A stretch of DNA of 64,000 nt from Prochlorococcus sp. AG-347-K19 (GTDB taxonomy: Bacteria; Cyanobacteriota; Cyanobacteriia; PCC-6307; Cyanobiaceae): positions 1 to 64,000 of the forward strand of contig QCCG01000003.1 of assembly GCA_003281335.1 (NCBI GenBank). Reading direction: 5' to 3'. The notes under the pieces are model-generated. The model searched no databases and had not been told where the DNA came from. It saw nothing but the letters and a program-made list of their open reading frames with translations. The position numbers and the translations under genes were made by a program. How positions within the stretch are numbered: position 1 is the stretch's first letter; the number at the start of each line of letters is the position of its first letter. Shown piece after piece: positions 32,209-40,486 of this stretch.

Positions 32209-32931
32209 TTAAAAATGTAATCCAAATCCATTTTTTTTCTTTTCTGATTGATATCCAGCCCTTACGAATTGAGTATTATCAGTCCCTACATCATAGAGAG
32301 TATAATTTTTGCCTGCTCCAACACCAATGACAGCTTTTTGAGGAACCTTCTGCTCCTTCTTATGATTTCCGGTTAAATCGTGTACTTCCGAATTAAGAAT
32401 CCCCTCTGTTAATTCCAAATGAAATTGTTGTGTACTTCTCGCAGTAAATAATCTGTTTACTTGAAGACGTGTAAGTCTATCCAGGAGTGTTAATGGCGGG
32501 GTATCTAATGTTAAATCGTCGCCAACATCTTTTGAGCTCCCGTGAATTAAACCACAATCAAGTTCAACAAATCCAAATTGAAGTGCTGCTATCCAATCAA
32601 GAAATGATTTATCAACAGCATTTATTAGAGATTTGACCACTTCTTCACCTTTATTTATTCTCAAAGCTTCAGCTCTTTGATTGCCACGGTAACCACTTTC
32701 TAAGAGGATTTGTTCTTCCCACCAACCATATATGCACCATGGTTGTAAATCATTACTTTTTGGATTAATTAATCTGTGTAGAAGTTTATTACAGTTTTTT
32801 TCAGGGCCTATCATATCCCCCAAAACAAAGAGGGTTATGTTCCCAGGAGTTTTTTTTAAATCTTTTTGAATAAGTTCATAAGTATCTAGATCCCCTTTTA
32901 ACCCACTTATAAGTGCCCAGCGTTCTATCAT
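32209..32931 (-). CDS. Degenerate metallophosphoesterase homologue
   Basis: A 240-residue protein built like a YfcE-type phosphoesterase, but with altered motifs: ISGLKGD instead of the metal-binding SDxHGN, VLGDMIGP, YGWWEEQIL in place of GNHD, and LIHGSS. It has probably lost part of its metal site. It overlaps the intact relative at 32928 by four bases and ends next to a tRNA scar, so its C-terminus may have been created by integration. It may be a partner subunit of the neighbouring enzyme. Confidence 0.75.
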   Translation of the reverse strand: MIERWALISGLKGDLDTYELIQKDLKKTPGNITLFVLGDMIGPEKNCNKLLHRLINPKSNDLQPWCIYGWWEEQILLESGYRGNQRAEALRINKGEEVVKSLINAVDKSFLDWIAALQFGFVELDCGLIHGSSKDVGDDLTLDTPPLTLLDRLTRLQVNRLFTARSTQQFHLELTEGILNSEVHDLTGNHKKEQKVPQKAVIGVGAGKNYTLYDVGTDNTQFVRAGYQSEKKKNGFGLHF

Positions 32932-33743
32932 CTTTCACAAAAATGAGAAGCATCTTCAGCTCGTTCGGCAAATTCAAATCCGTTTTTTAAACGCCATGCA
33001 AAAATCGGAGGAAGACCAGCATTTATTATTGCTTTGCAGGTAAGTTCGATATCATATTCAACTTCTCTAATTTTTACGTCATTAGTGATGTCGTTATAAA
33101 CCACATAAGTAGCTTTAGTTCCTCCATGCCGTGGCTCTCCCACTGAACCTGCATTTACTATTCTTCGCATCGGCAAATTCATTTCTTTCTTTTGAATATC
33201 TTTCGAACCACTGTTTTTGACCTTTACGGAAATTGAACCATTTGCTAGTTCACGTATATAAGGTTGATGAGTATGTCCACAAAATAGAATCTCGGCTTTG
33301 GCATTTTCAACTCTCTCAAGAGCTGCGAATGCATCCATATCGGGCAGCAGATATTCATGTTGACTATTAGGACTACCATGAACAAAAAGACATTCATCTT
33401 TACGAATTGAGTAGGGTAAATTAGCTAAAAAATCCTTATTTTCTTTTGTTAATTTTTCCGTAGTCCATTGATGAGCGAAATGACCTCTCCTTTCAGCGAT
33501 CTGAGAAGGGTAACTACAATCGCAGGCATCTAATCCATCAACTACATCTTCGTCCCAACAACCCTGACAAGTGGCAATTTTTTTCTCTTTGATTAACTCA
33601 ATAACCTCATTAGGTTGAGGACCATAACCTACTAAATCTCCAAGGCAGGTAATATTCGTAATCCCTTGTAATTCAATATCTTTTAATACGGCTTCTACTG
33701 CAGGTAGATTTGCATGTAAACATGAAATAACAGCTTGATTCAT
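32928..33743 (-). CDS. Metallophosphoesterase
   Basis: A 271-residue calcineurin-like phosphoesterase. Motifs: ISCLHANLPAVEAVL (first Asp replaced by Cys), CLGDLVGYGP, CQGCWDEDVV (where GNHD is usual), FVHGSP, FCGHTHQP and NAGSVGEPR. The later His/Asp ligands are kept, so activity is plausible, perhaps with a modified metal site. Middle gene of the Fur-box operon, six bases after the CobW-like gene. The substrate is unknown. Confidence 0.85.
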   Translation of the reverse strand: MNQAVISCLHANLPAVEAVLKDIELQGITNITCLGDLVGYGPQPNEVIELIKEKKIATCQGCWDEDVVDGLDACDCSYPSQIAERRGHFAHQWTTEKLTKENKDFLANLPYSIRKDECLFVHGSPNSQHEYLLPDMDAFAALERVENAKAEILFCGHTHQPYIRELANGSISVKVKNSGSKDIQKKEMNLPMRRIVNAGSVGEPRHGGTKATYVVYNDITNDVKIREVEYDIELTCKAIINAGLPPIFAWRLKNGFEFAERAEDASHFCER

Positions 33744-33749
33744 TTTTAA

Positions 33750-34532
33750 TTAATTTCGAGAAGTTTGTAATTGTGAATTTCTAAGTGTGGCTTGATGATG
33801 CTCTAGAACAGCATCACTAAGAAGGCAATTATTGATAGTTGATTTTATTAATTGGAAGTTTAAGTTTTTCCCCTGTATGACAATTTCAGAGTGTCTTTCT
33901 GGTCTTCCATTAAGAGGAGCAACTTGATTTAAGGTTTGATATTGAGAACCTTTCTGAGTCAATATCCAGTTAAACAAGATATAACGACCATCTGGTAAGT
34001 TCATTAATGCTTTTGCTCTATATACGTCTCCATAAGCACCGTTCACTAATTCGAACCAAAAAGTATTTAAACTTGCAGGATCCCAAATATTTTTTTTGAG
34101 GTCAATACTACATGATTCAATTGCTTTAAAATCTAAAGTATCCTTTATTGGTAATTCTAGATCTCTGCCAAAATGCAAATATTTATTTGGTTGAAGATTA
34201 TATATTTCAAGCTCTTTTATAACTCTCAAATCAATACCACTAATACCCTGAAATTTAGGTATGAAAAATTGAGGAAATTCAATAATAATCAAAATATTCT
34301 CTTTCTCTACCTTTAAGGGCAATTTTGAACTTGACAAATCTAATAAATTAGGAATTTGATCTTTCAAAAAAGCAAAATCAATTGTTGAATTTATTGCTTG
34401 CTCTAAATTAATTTCTGAATATCCGCCAAGACGTACATAACCACAATTTCCAGAGTGATTCTTAAAAGTATTTAGTATCCAACTTGTCTTACCGCATCCT
34501 GGAGGCCCTGATATTATCCAAGTTTGACTCAT
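33750..34532 (-). CDS. CobW/COG0523-like P-loop protein
   Basis: A 260-residue protein with the P-loop GPPGCGKTS (9-17) and a C-terminal region (DGRYILFNWILTQKG, then PLNGRPERHSEIVIQG) like the CobW C-terminal domain. The usual CxCC metal motif is absent and the switch region reads IIIEFPQFFIP. COG0523 proteins deliver zinc or other metals; here it heads an operon with two phosphoesterase homologues behind a Fur-family box. A metallochaperone for those enzymes is a reasonable inference. Confidence 0.75.
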   Translation of the reverse strand: MSQTWIISGPPGCGKTSWILNTFKNHSGNCGYVRLGGYSEINLEQAINSTIDFAFLKDQIPNLLDLSSSKLPLKVEKENILIIIEFPQFFIPKFQGISGIDLRVIKELEIYNLQPNKYLHFGRDLELPIKDTLDFKAIESCSIDLKKNIWDPASLNTFWFELVNGAYGDVYRAKALMNLPDGRYILFNWILTQKGSQYQTLNQVAPLNGRPERHSEIVIQGKNLNFQLIKSTINNCLLSDAVLEHHQATLRNSQLQTSRN

Positions 34533-34568
34533 AAAAAACTACCTGATGTATAAAATTTACACCAAAAT

Positions 34569-34588
34569 GAAAATGAAAATCATTTTTG
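34569..34588. promoter_or_regulatory. Fur-family (Fur/Zur) box
   Basis: GAAAATGAAAATCATTTTT matches the classical Fur consensus at 15 of 19 positions, and its core TGAAAAT-C-ATTTTTG is a near-palindrome of Zur type. It lies 37 bases upstream of the CobW-like start, so it probably represses that operon when metal is sufficient. It could also serve the divergent IscA-like gene at 34726. Confidence 0.55.
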
Positions 34589-34725
34589 TTTTTGTTTTTA
34601 GATATTTCTTATGAGAAGAAATAAAAAATTCAGAGAAATTACGCAGCTAATAAAGTGAGAACATTATGGAATGCTTGTTATTGAATTAAAAAATAATTAA
34701 TCTATGTACTAAGTGTATTTAAAAA

Positions 34726-35058
34726 TTGAGTTCTTTAACTATTACCAAGGCTGCTTCAAATGAATTGCTCAGGCAATCAATTTATCGTGGTACACCTGGA
34801 GAAATATTCCTATATTTGCAACCTGATATTCTTGATGATGGATGGATGTTTCTGAGAGTTAATATCTGGGAAAATTCAGGAATTCCGATTGCAAGAACTG
34901 ATGGCTTAACTGTCTACGCTCCAGAATCTCAAAAAAGTTTACTAGATGAACTATCACTTGATCATTATCAGGATTTATCCGGAGGAGGATTCTTGATTAG
35001 TACTCCAAAAGGCGCGACAAAAAGTTCTTGTGGTTCGGGTTTTAAATTTAATAAATAA
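34726..35058 (+). CDS. HesB/IscA-like protein lacking canonical cysteines
   Basis: A 110-residue protein with TTG start. SLTITKAASNELL, LSLDHYQDLSGGGFLIS and the end SSCGSGFKF follow the A-type iron-sulfur carrier fold. The first cluster cysteine is missing and the terminal CxC is reduced to Cys-Gly-Ser. Cluster transfer of the usual kind is therefore unlikely. It diverges from the Fur-box operon. Confidence 0.75.
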   Translation: MSSLTITKAASNELLRQSIYRGTPGEIFLYLQPDILDDGWMFLRVNIWENSGIPIARTDGLTVYAPESQKSLLDELSLDHYQDLSGGGFLISTPKGATKSSCGSGFKFNK

Positions 35059-35177
35059 AAACCTATTTAAAATGAAAAAATGATTATTTTGAAAGACTAT
35101 TAACTCGCAAGGGTAGATCTTAATTTTTAGTATTGGAGCAATGGTCTGTTTAATATTGCTTATTTAGTTGTTTTAGC

Positions 35178-35239
35178 GGGCGATGCAGTATGCAAAGCTA
35201 TGCAAGGTATAGCAAATGATCGCCCAGGGATCGCCCAAG
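35178..35239. repeat. GGGCGAT-rich flank of tRNA-Pro
   Basis: Holds GCGGGCGAT, TATGCAAAGC, ATGCAAGG and TGATCGCCCAGGGATCGCCC, able to form nested hairpins. A diverged copy is at 32140-32195, also beside a tRNA-Pro fragment. Probably the end sequence of an integrated element. Confidence 0.6.
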
Positions 35240-35266
35240 GACTATTTAAGAATCGTGAGAAGTCAA

Positions 35267-35340
35267 TCGGGGCGACAGGATTCGAACCTGCGACCTAGTG
35301 CTCCCAAAGCACCCGCGCTACCAAGCTGCGCCACGCCCCG
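35267..35340 (-). tRNA. trnP: tRNA-Pro(TGG)
   Basis: A 74-base cloverleaf: acceptor CGGGGCG/CGCCCCG with discriminator A, D arm GCGCAGCTTGGTAGCGC, anticodon TGG at 35304-35306 in the loop TTTGGGA, and T arm AGGTTCGAATCCT. CCA is not encoded. It is the only complete copy; four partial copies of its 3' region lie to the left. Confidence 0.97.
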
Positions 35341-35597
35341 CTCATAAGATCTTAGTTCATAACAGACATCTATAAAAGACCAAATTGCTAAATTTTTTAT
35401 AAAAAATCACTTTTTAAGTAAAAAATTAGTTTTATAGATTTTCAGTAGCCAGAAATTTTAGTATTTTGTCACTATTTATTTCTAGAAGCTTTGTGCGAAT
35501 ATTTTTCAGTTTTTTTATTTATCAAACTATGGAAATATCGCATTATTAAATTTCTTAGAAGAATTATTATCATAAATAATAAATTAATTTTGAAGAT

Positions 35598-36110
35598 ATG
35601 AAAAATCTAGAGAGATTGATCAAGACATATTATGATTTCCCCAAAAAAGGTATTGCTTTTAAAGATATTTTTGGAATAATTCAAGATCCTGAAGTCTTTA
35701 GGGAATTAATCCTTAAGATGTCTTCAAACAAAGTAATAAAAAATTCCGAGGCGATTATCTCAATAGAGGCTAGAGGTTTTATTTTTGGATCGGCAATTTC
35801 TCTACAAACATCAAAACCAATGGTAGTGGCTAGAAAGCCAGGAAAACTTCCTGGTGAACTTCTAAAAGAAAACTACTCCTTAGAATATGGGAAAGGTACT
35901 CTATCAGTACAAAAGGATTCACTCGAGAAGTTTAACTCATATGCAATTGTTGACGACTTACTTGCTACTGGGGGCACAATTGAGTGTGTAGCTAATCTAA
36001 TAAGAAAAAGTGGCAAAAGAGTAAGTGGTTCAGTCACAGTAATTGAACTCATGGAGCTCAATGGAAGATGTAGGTTTGATTTCCCTGTGGAGTCTATGCT
36101 ATGTATGTAA
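35598..36110 (+). CDS. apt: Adenine phosphoribosyltransferase
   Basis: A 170-residue purine-salvage enzyme that joins adenine and PRPP to give AMP. The PRPP-binding motif AIVDDLLATGGT is at 116-127; DFPKKGIAFKDI near the start and EARGFIFG (57-64) are typical of APRT. The ATG has a clear AAGA leader. First core gene to the right of the tRNA-Pro island. Confidence 0.95.
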   Translation: MKNLERLIKTYYDFPKKGIAFKDIFGIIQDPEVFRELILKMSSNKVIKNSEAIISIEARGFIFGSAISLQTSKPMVVARKPGKLPGELLKENYSLEYGKGTLSVQKDSLEKFNSYAIVDDLLATGGTIECVANLIRKSGKRVSGSVTVIELMELNGRCRFDFPVESMLCM

Positions 36111-36166
36111 ATAGGTTTTGAAGGTTTGGAAACGAATAGAGAATTATTGTGAGTAATTTTATTTAA

Positions 36167-36271
36167 TTAAAGAATACCTAAAGTACCCGCAGTGAAACCA
36201 ATTATTAGAAAGAAAACAAATTCTGCCAAATCTCTTGGCATTGAATTAACAAACAAATTTAATTGAGTCAT
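36167..36271 (-). CDS. 34-residue single-helix membrane protein, paralogue of 3635-3739
   Basis: ATG at 36271. The plan PRDLAEFVFFLIIGFTAGTL repeats that of the peptide at 3635-3739 (PRDLIEFIFLTAVGFTAGSL). The similarity at this length supports both as true genes. Function unknown. Confidence 0.7.
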   Translation of the reverse strand: MTQLNLFVNSMPRDLAEFVFFLIIGFTAGTLGIL

Positions 36272-36455
36272 TTAACCTTGTGCTCCTCAGGTGTATAAAT
36301 TTTCAAAAATATAACTAAGAAATTTTTTATTCGAGATAATATCAAGTATTTTTTTCTATTTTCTAAAGATTTCGGACTTAATTCAAAAAAGTTATTGTAT
36401 TAAGTAATTATTAGGTATATTCTTGTTAATGTAAGTAAATTTATAGAATTTCTCG

Positions 36456-36626
36456 ATGGAATATAAAAAAAAGTCTCTTGCAAATCTTGATATAAAAAAA
36501 GATTATGAAGAAATAGATACACGTTTAGCTTCTGGTTGGTACGTTGATGATACTTATATGTCGAAAAAAAAAATTTATAAAACAAAGAAAACTTCTTTTA
36601 AAATTTCTAAAAAAATTAACTCATAA
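36456..36626 (+). CDS. 56-residue basic hypothetical protein
   Basis: ATG at 36456. Central block DTRLASGWYVDDTYMSKK surrounded by lysine-rich ends, suggesting nucleic-acid or ribosome contact. Family not recognised. Confidence 0.5.
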   Translation: MEYKKKSLANLDIKKDYEEIDTRLASGWYVDDTYMSKKKIYKTKKTSFKISKKINS

Positions 36627-36736
36627 AGAAATTATTTAGAGTCCTAGAATAAGTTCATGTAAGTTCTTATATGTAGAAAATATTTCCATAATTTAGGTTC
36701 TAGTTTTCTACTTCTTACTAGATCTCAGACTATATT

Positions 36737-38908
36737 TTATGAATATTTAAAGTAACTTAACCACTTTTCGAGATATTGATTGGAATTTTCAAAATACTTT
36801 TCGTAATTTTTCCACTTGTTTATTGATGATTTGTAAAGTGGTTGAACAACTTGTGAAGATGAGGGAGTATTTATTTTCCCTCTTTCATGAGCTGTATTTC
36901 TATAATTTTTGATGTTTTCATCCCAACTAACATCTAAGAAATCCAAAATTTTTAAAATATGTTTATCAAAATTCTCTATTAAATCTTCGTATTTAGACGT
37001 TATGTAATTCATTTTTAAATTTTTTTTATAGTCCAACCAAATACTCATGGTCAAGTCATAAATTCTCGAAGCTGATTCAATACTACGGAAGTTAGCCATT
37101 GCATTGTTTGGCTCGAACGATTGTTGGAAGCATGATAAGACAGTGTCGTAGGGGTTTCTATGAGTGAAAATTATTTTTGAGTCTGGAAATAATAAATTTA
37201 TGAGAGGTAAGCAAACAGTTTGAAATGGAAATTTATCAATCAATGTTTTTGCACTTTTATTATCACAATTATTTTGCAATATTTCCAAATAGTGATTTCG
37301 TAAAAAATCCAGTTCATCCAAACTTAATTTATGGAGTTCATCAAGAGAGTATTTGAATTTTGATTTTATAATCTGTTCAACCGAATTAATTAAAGGCTTT
37401 TCTTCTAAAACATCAATTTCAGGATGGCTCCTTAGGATTGTGTCAAGCAATGTAGTTCCTGACCTAGGGAAGCCGATTAAAAAGACGGGTGAATTTATAA
37501 GCATTTTTTTATTTTTGTTTTTTGCTAAAAAAGCTTTGTTATCTAAATTTTTTCTGTAGGTATGAATGTAATTTTGAAAAATTTCTGGATTCCAATCCTC
37601 ATACTTCAAATTAAGTTGGCTTTTCTCAAAACATTTAAAGGCTTCATCATAATCATTAACTTTTTCCTCAATAAATGCTCTAAAAGACCAATATAGGAGA
37701 TTGGTAGAATGATCAATATTTTTTATCCATTCATTTGAAATTTGATCAATTAATTTTTTTGCTGTAATAAAATCCTTTTCTCTAAAAGAGATTCTTGCTT
37801 TAAACATCAATATTTCATTAACAAGATTTTTATTTTCTATTAAACTTTCAATTTTATTTTTTAATTTGCTTAGTTTGTTGGTTTTTTCATAAAGTCTAAA
37901 AAGATTTCTATATGCATAGGCATAGTTTTTATTAATTTCAATTGCATCAAGAAATATTTCTTCTGCTTCTGATAACTTGTCTAAATCTATTTTTATTGAT
38001 CCCAAATTAACATAAGCTAATTCAAACTTTGGGTTATAATAAATAGCTTTTTCTGTAATCTTTTCTGCCTGAATAAGATTTCCCTGCTTTGATAGGAGGG
38101 AACCGAGGTTACTATACGCAAGAGAAAAATCTGATTTAATCTCTATTGCTTTACGGTAGCAGATCTCTGCCTCCTTGAAATTTTTTTTGTTGGAAAGAAT
38201 GTTGCCTAAGTTATTTAATGCCATTGGCGAAGATGAATTTATACTAAGTGCCTTTCTTAAGCATTGCTCTCCTTCATCAAATTTCTCTAATTCATTTAAT
38301 ACAGCTCCAAGATTAATAAGGGCAAAATCGTAACTGGGATTAATTTTAAGAGCATCTTTTAAGAATTGTTCTGCTTGCTTAGGGTTCCCTGAATCTTTGA
38401 GTACGCAGCCTAAATTGACTAAAGCATTAATATCTTTTGGATTAATTTTTATACACTTTTTTAAAAAAAATTCCGCTTTTTTAAGATCACCTTCTCCTAC
38501 CAATATTCCCGCCATTATTGAATATGGCATTACATAATTAGGATTTAATTCAAAAGCTTTATTCAAAATATTTTTAGCAGCATCACTTCTACCTTTAGCC
38601 ACTAGAACATTGGCTAAGTTTGGGTATGCCTCTATACAATTCGGGAATTTTTTAATTGATTCATCAAATAACAATATTGCTTTATCAAATTGTTTTGCTT
38701 GAGAATAAATACTACCTAAATTATTAAGTATCCTTGGGTCATGGATTTTATTTTGAATCAAAAAATTATATATTTCTAACGCTTCTTTGATTTTTCCTTT
38801 CGAATGTAAAGATAGTGCATTCGAAATTAATTTATCTTTTTGCAAGCTGTTAATTTGTTTTTCTTTTGACTTTTTCTTGGTTCTACTATTGTTCCCAAAT
38901 CCTTTCAT
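36737..38908 (-). CDS. TPR-sulfotransferase
   Basis: A 723-residue cytoplasmic protein. About ten TPR repeats fill residues 30-440 (for example AYPNLANVLVAKGRSDAAKN). The sulfotransferase domain begins at FLIGFPRSGTT (PAPS 5'-phosphosulfate loop, near 476); IIFTHRNPYDTVLSCFQQ is the 3'-phosphate motif. It probably sulfates a peptide or surface glycan using PAPS. It lies upstream of two porin genes and has a shorter relative at 40487, so a joint role in surface modification is possible. Confidence 0.9.
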   Translation of the reverse strand: MKGFGNNSRTKKKSKEKQINSLQKDKLISNALSLHSKGKIKEALEIYNFLIQNKIHDPRILNNLGSIYSQAKQFDKAILLFDESIKKFPNCIEAYPNLANVLVAKGRSDAAKNILNKAFELNPNYVMPYSIMAGILVGEGDLKKAEFFLKKCIKINPKDINALVNLGCVLKDSGNPKQAEQFLKDALKINPSYDFALINLGAVLNELEKFDEGEQCLRKALSINSSSPMALNNLGNILSNKKNFKEAEICYRKAIEIKSDFSLAYSNLGSLLSKQGNLIQAEKITEKAIYYNPKFELAYVNLGSIKIDLDKLSEAEEIFLDAIEINKNYAYAYRNLFRLYEKTNKLSKLKNKIESLIENKNLVNEILMFKARISFREKDFITAKKLIDQISNEWIKNIDHSTNLLYWSFRAFIEEKVNDYDEAFKCFEKSQLNLKYEDWNPEIFQNYIHTYRKNLDNKAFLAKNKNKKMLINSPVFLIGFPRSGTTLLDTILRSHPEIDVLEEKPLINSVEQIIKSKFKYSLDELHKLSLDELDFLRNHYLEILQNNCDNKSAKTLIDKFPFQTVCLPLINLLFPDSKIIFTHRNPYDTVLSCFQQSFEPNNAMANFRSIESASRIYDLTMSIWLDYKKNLKMNYITSKYEDLIENFDKHILKILDFLDVSWDENIKNYRNTAHERGKINTPSSSQVVQPLYKSSINKWKNYEKYFENSNQYLEKWLSYFKYS

Positions 38909-39261
38909 GCTTTTCGATCTTAATAATCCAGAACTTATTTAAAGTTAAACTTAACTTTGAATAACTAAAAATGTTGCTCAAAAATCAATAATTCTTATAA
39001 ATTCAACATAATTATAAGGAAATTTTTTGTTTAGGGACACAAATAATACCGTCACATTCTCCTGGTTGATTATTTTACTTCCTTTAATTTAATCCTCAAA
39101 TCGCTTTGATATCAATTGTTCTTACGTTTTCAAATAGATATCTTTTCAATATAAAAATTAAATATTTGGATCCAATTTAAAAATGTATCCATCGATACTT
39201 GAAATTAGATATTATTTTACGTTATTTTAAGGTGTCCTTTAAATTTCGTGTGAGGAAATTT
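38909..39261. other. 353-base upstream region of the first porin gene
   Basis: No gene seen. Contains the divergent promoters of the TPR-sulfotransferase and the porin, and a GAGGA ribosome-binding site just before 39262. No strong operator recognised. Confidence 0.6.
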
Positions 39262-40347
39262 ATGAAGCTTTTTAAGAGCTTACTCGTGGCACCTGCAACA
39301 TTAGGCTTACTTGCCCCAATGTCTGCATCAGCCAACGAAGTCACTATTAATGATTTCAACGCTGCAGAAGAAATTGCAGTTACAAATAGCCGTGTAGACG
39401 GTTTAGAAGCTAGATTCAATGATCTTGAAGCTGGTTCATTCTCCGAAACAACTACAGCATCTTTTGGTGTAGATTTTCTAGTTGGTGCTGTTGATAAAAC
39501 TGGCGCTAACGAAAAAGTAACATTTGATTATCAAATGGGTATTGGCTTAGAAACTAGCTTTACTGGCGAAGATTCTTTAAGCGCAACAATTGACATAGGT
39601 GAAACTGGATCTGTTGTTGGTGGTGCTGACGGTTTGAACTTTGATTCAACAACCAATGCACTAAACCTTGACGGTCTTACATATTCATTCCCACTAGGTG
39701 GAGCAACAGTATTGGTTGGTGATAACACTGACGTCAGCGCTGTTTACACTGGAGCTTGCGCTTACAATGCTTTCACTGACTACATGGGTAACTGTGGTAC
39801 AGGTAACTCTGTTGGCCTTGGTAATAAAGGTGTTACTGCTGCAATGTCATACGCTTTTGATAACGGATTCTCACTGGCTGGTGGTATATCTTCTACTCCT
39901 ACTGGAATTGCAACAAAAGTTGAAGATGATGTTTTCGGAATCGAAGCTGCATATACTGCAGATTCTTGGGGATTAGCAGTTGCTTATTCTGATGTTGAAA
40001 GTTCAGCATCTGGTACTACTGATGCAACTTACTGGGGTATCAATGGTATGTATGCCTTTGACTTCGCAACATTAAGTGTTGGTATTGAATCTGAAGATCC
40101 TGCTAGTGGTTCTACTGCAGAAGGTTTCTTTGTTGGTTTAAGTTTCCCTGAAGTTGGAGCTGGTAGTTTTGACATAGGTATGGGAACAACAGGTAACTTT
40201 GCTGATGGTGCTACTGAGTACTACATGTACGAAGCTTCATACTCTTATCCAATAAATGATGGTATGACAGTCACTCCAGGTATATACATCAAAGAGGCGG
40301 GAACAGACACAACTGGTTTCGCAGTTAAAACATCATTTAGTTTCTAA
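39262..40347 (+). CDS. Outer-membrane porin (copy 1)
   Basis: A 361-residue protein with a signal peptide (MKLFKSLLVAPATLGLLAPM...ASA). A short N-terminal region with VDGLEARFNDLEAG may form a coiled coil; a beta-barrel follows and ends in Phe (KTSFSF), the outer-membrane insertion signal. ATG 39262 follows a GAGGAAA site; an upstream extension to 39199 is unlikely. From residue 59 onward it is identical to copy 2 at 42385. It fits the abundant picocyanobacterial porin family, which admits small solutes. Confidence 0.9.
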   Translation: MKLFKSLLVAPATLGLLAPMSASANEVTINDFNAAEEIAVTNSRVDGLEARFNDLEAGSFSETTTASFGVDFLVGAVDKTGANEKVTFDYQMGIGLETSFTGEDSLSATIDIGETGSVVGGADGLNFDSTTNALNLDGLTYSFPLGGATVLVGDNTDVSAVYTGACAYNAFTDYMGNCGTGNSVGLGNKGVTAAMSYAFDNGFSLAGGISSTPTGIATKVEDDVFGIEAAYTADSWGLAVAYSDVESSASGTTDATYWGINGMYAFDFATLSVGIESEDPASGSTAEGFFVGLSFPEVGAGSFDIGMGTTGNFADGATEYYMYEASYSYPINDGMTVTPGIYIKEAGTDTTGFAVKTSFSF

Positions 40348-40397
40348 TTAAATTAAATTAATTATTAATTAAAACTACACACGTAAAAAGGCCTACC
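39438..40397. repeat. 960-base identical repeat, copy 1
   Basis: Identical, as far as I can read, to 42600-43559 (offset 3162). It covers the porin barrel, its stop, the spacer and the first arm of the terminator. Frames in other phases are also identical between the copies, so synonymous sites have not diverged. Confidence 0.95.
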
Positions 40398-40420
40398 AAT
40401 AAAGTAGGCCTTTTTTTTAC
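40388..40420 (+). terminator. Terminator of porin copy 1
   Basis: GGCCTAC pairs with GTAGGCC over CAATAAA, followed by eight T's. Its right arm lies just outside the identical repeat but is complementary as required. Confidence 0.9.
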
Positions 40421-40486
40421 GATATATAAGTGTAAGTAAAAAAGGATGTATCATTGATTAATTGGGATTATTTCTTTTGAATTAAA

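Noticed and set aside
16626..35145. Similar ~45-base words (TTAACTCGCA...TTTTTAATATTG) at 16628 and 35100
   Set aside because: A weak two-copy similarity of A+T-rich sequence without structure or boundary; not enough to call a repeat family.
39531..39976. Frames on both strands inside porin copy 1, repeated at 42693-43138
   Set aside because: Shadows of the porin frame; they recur only because the DNA repeat is identical.
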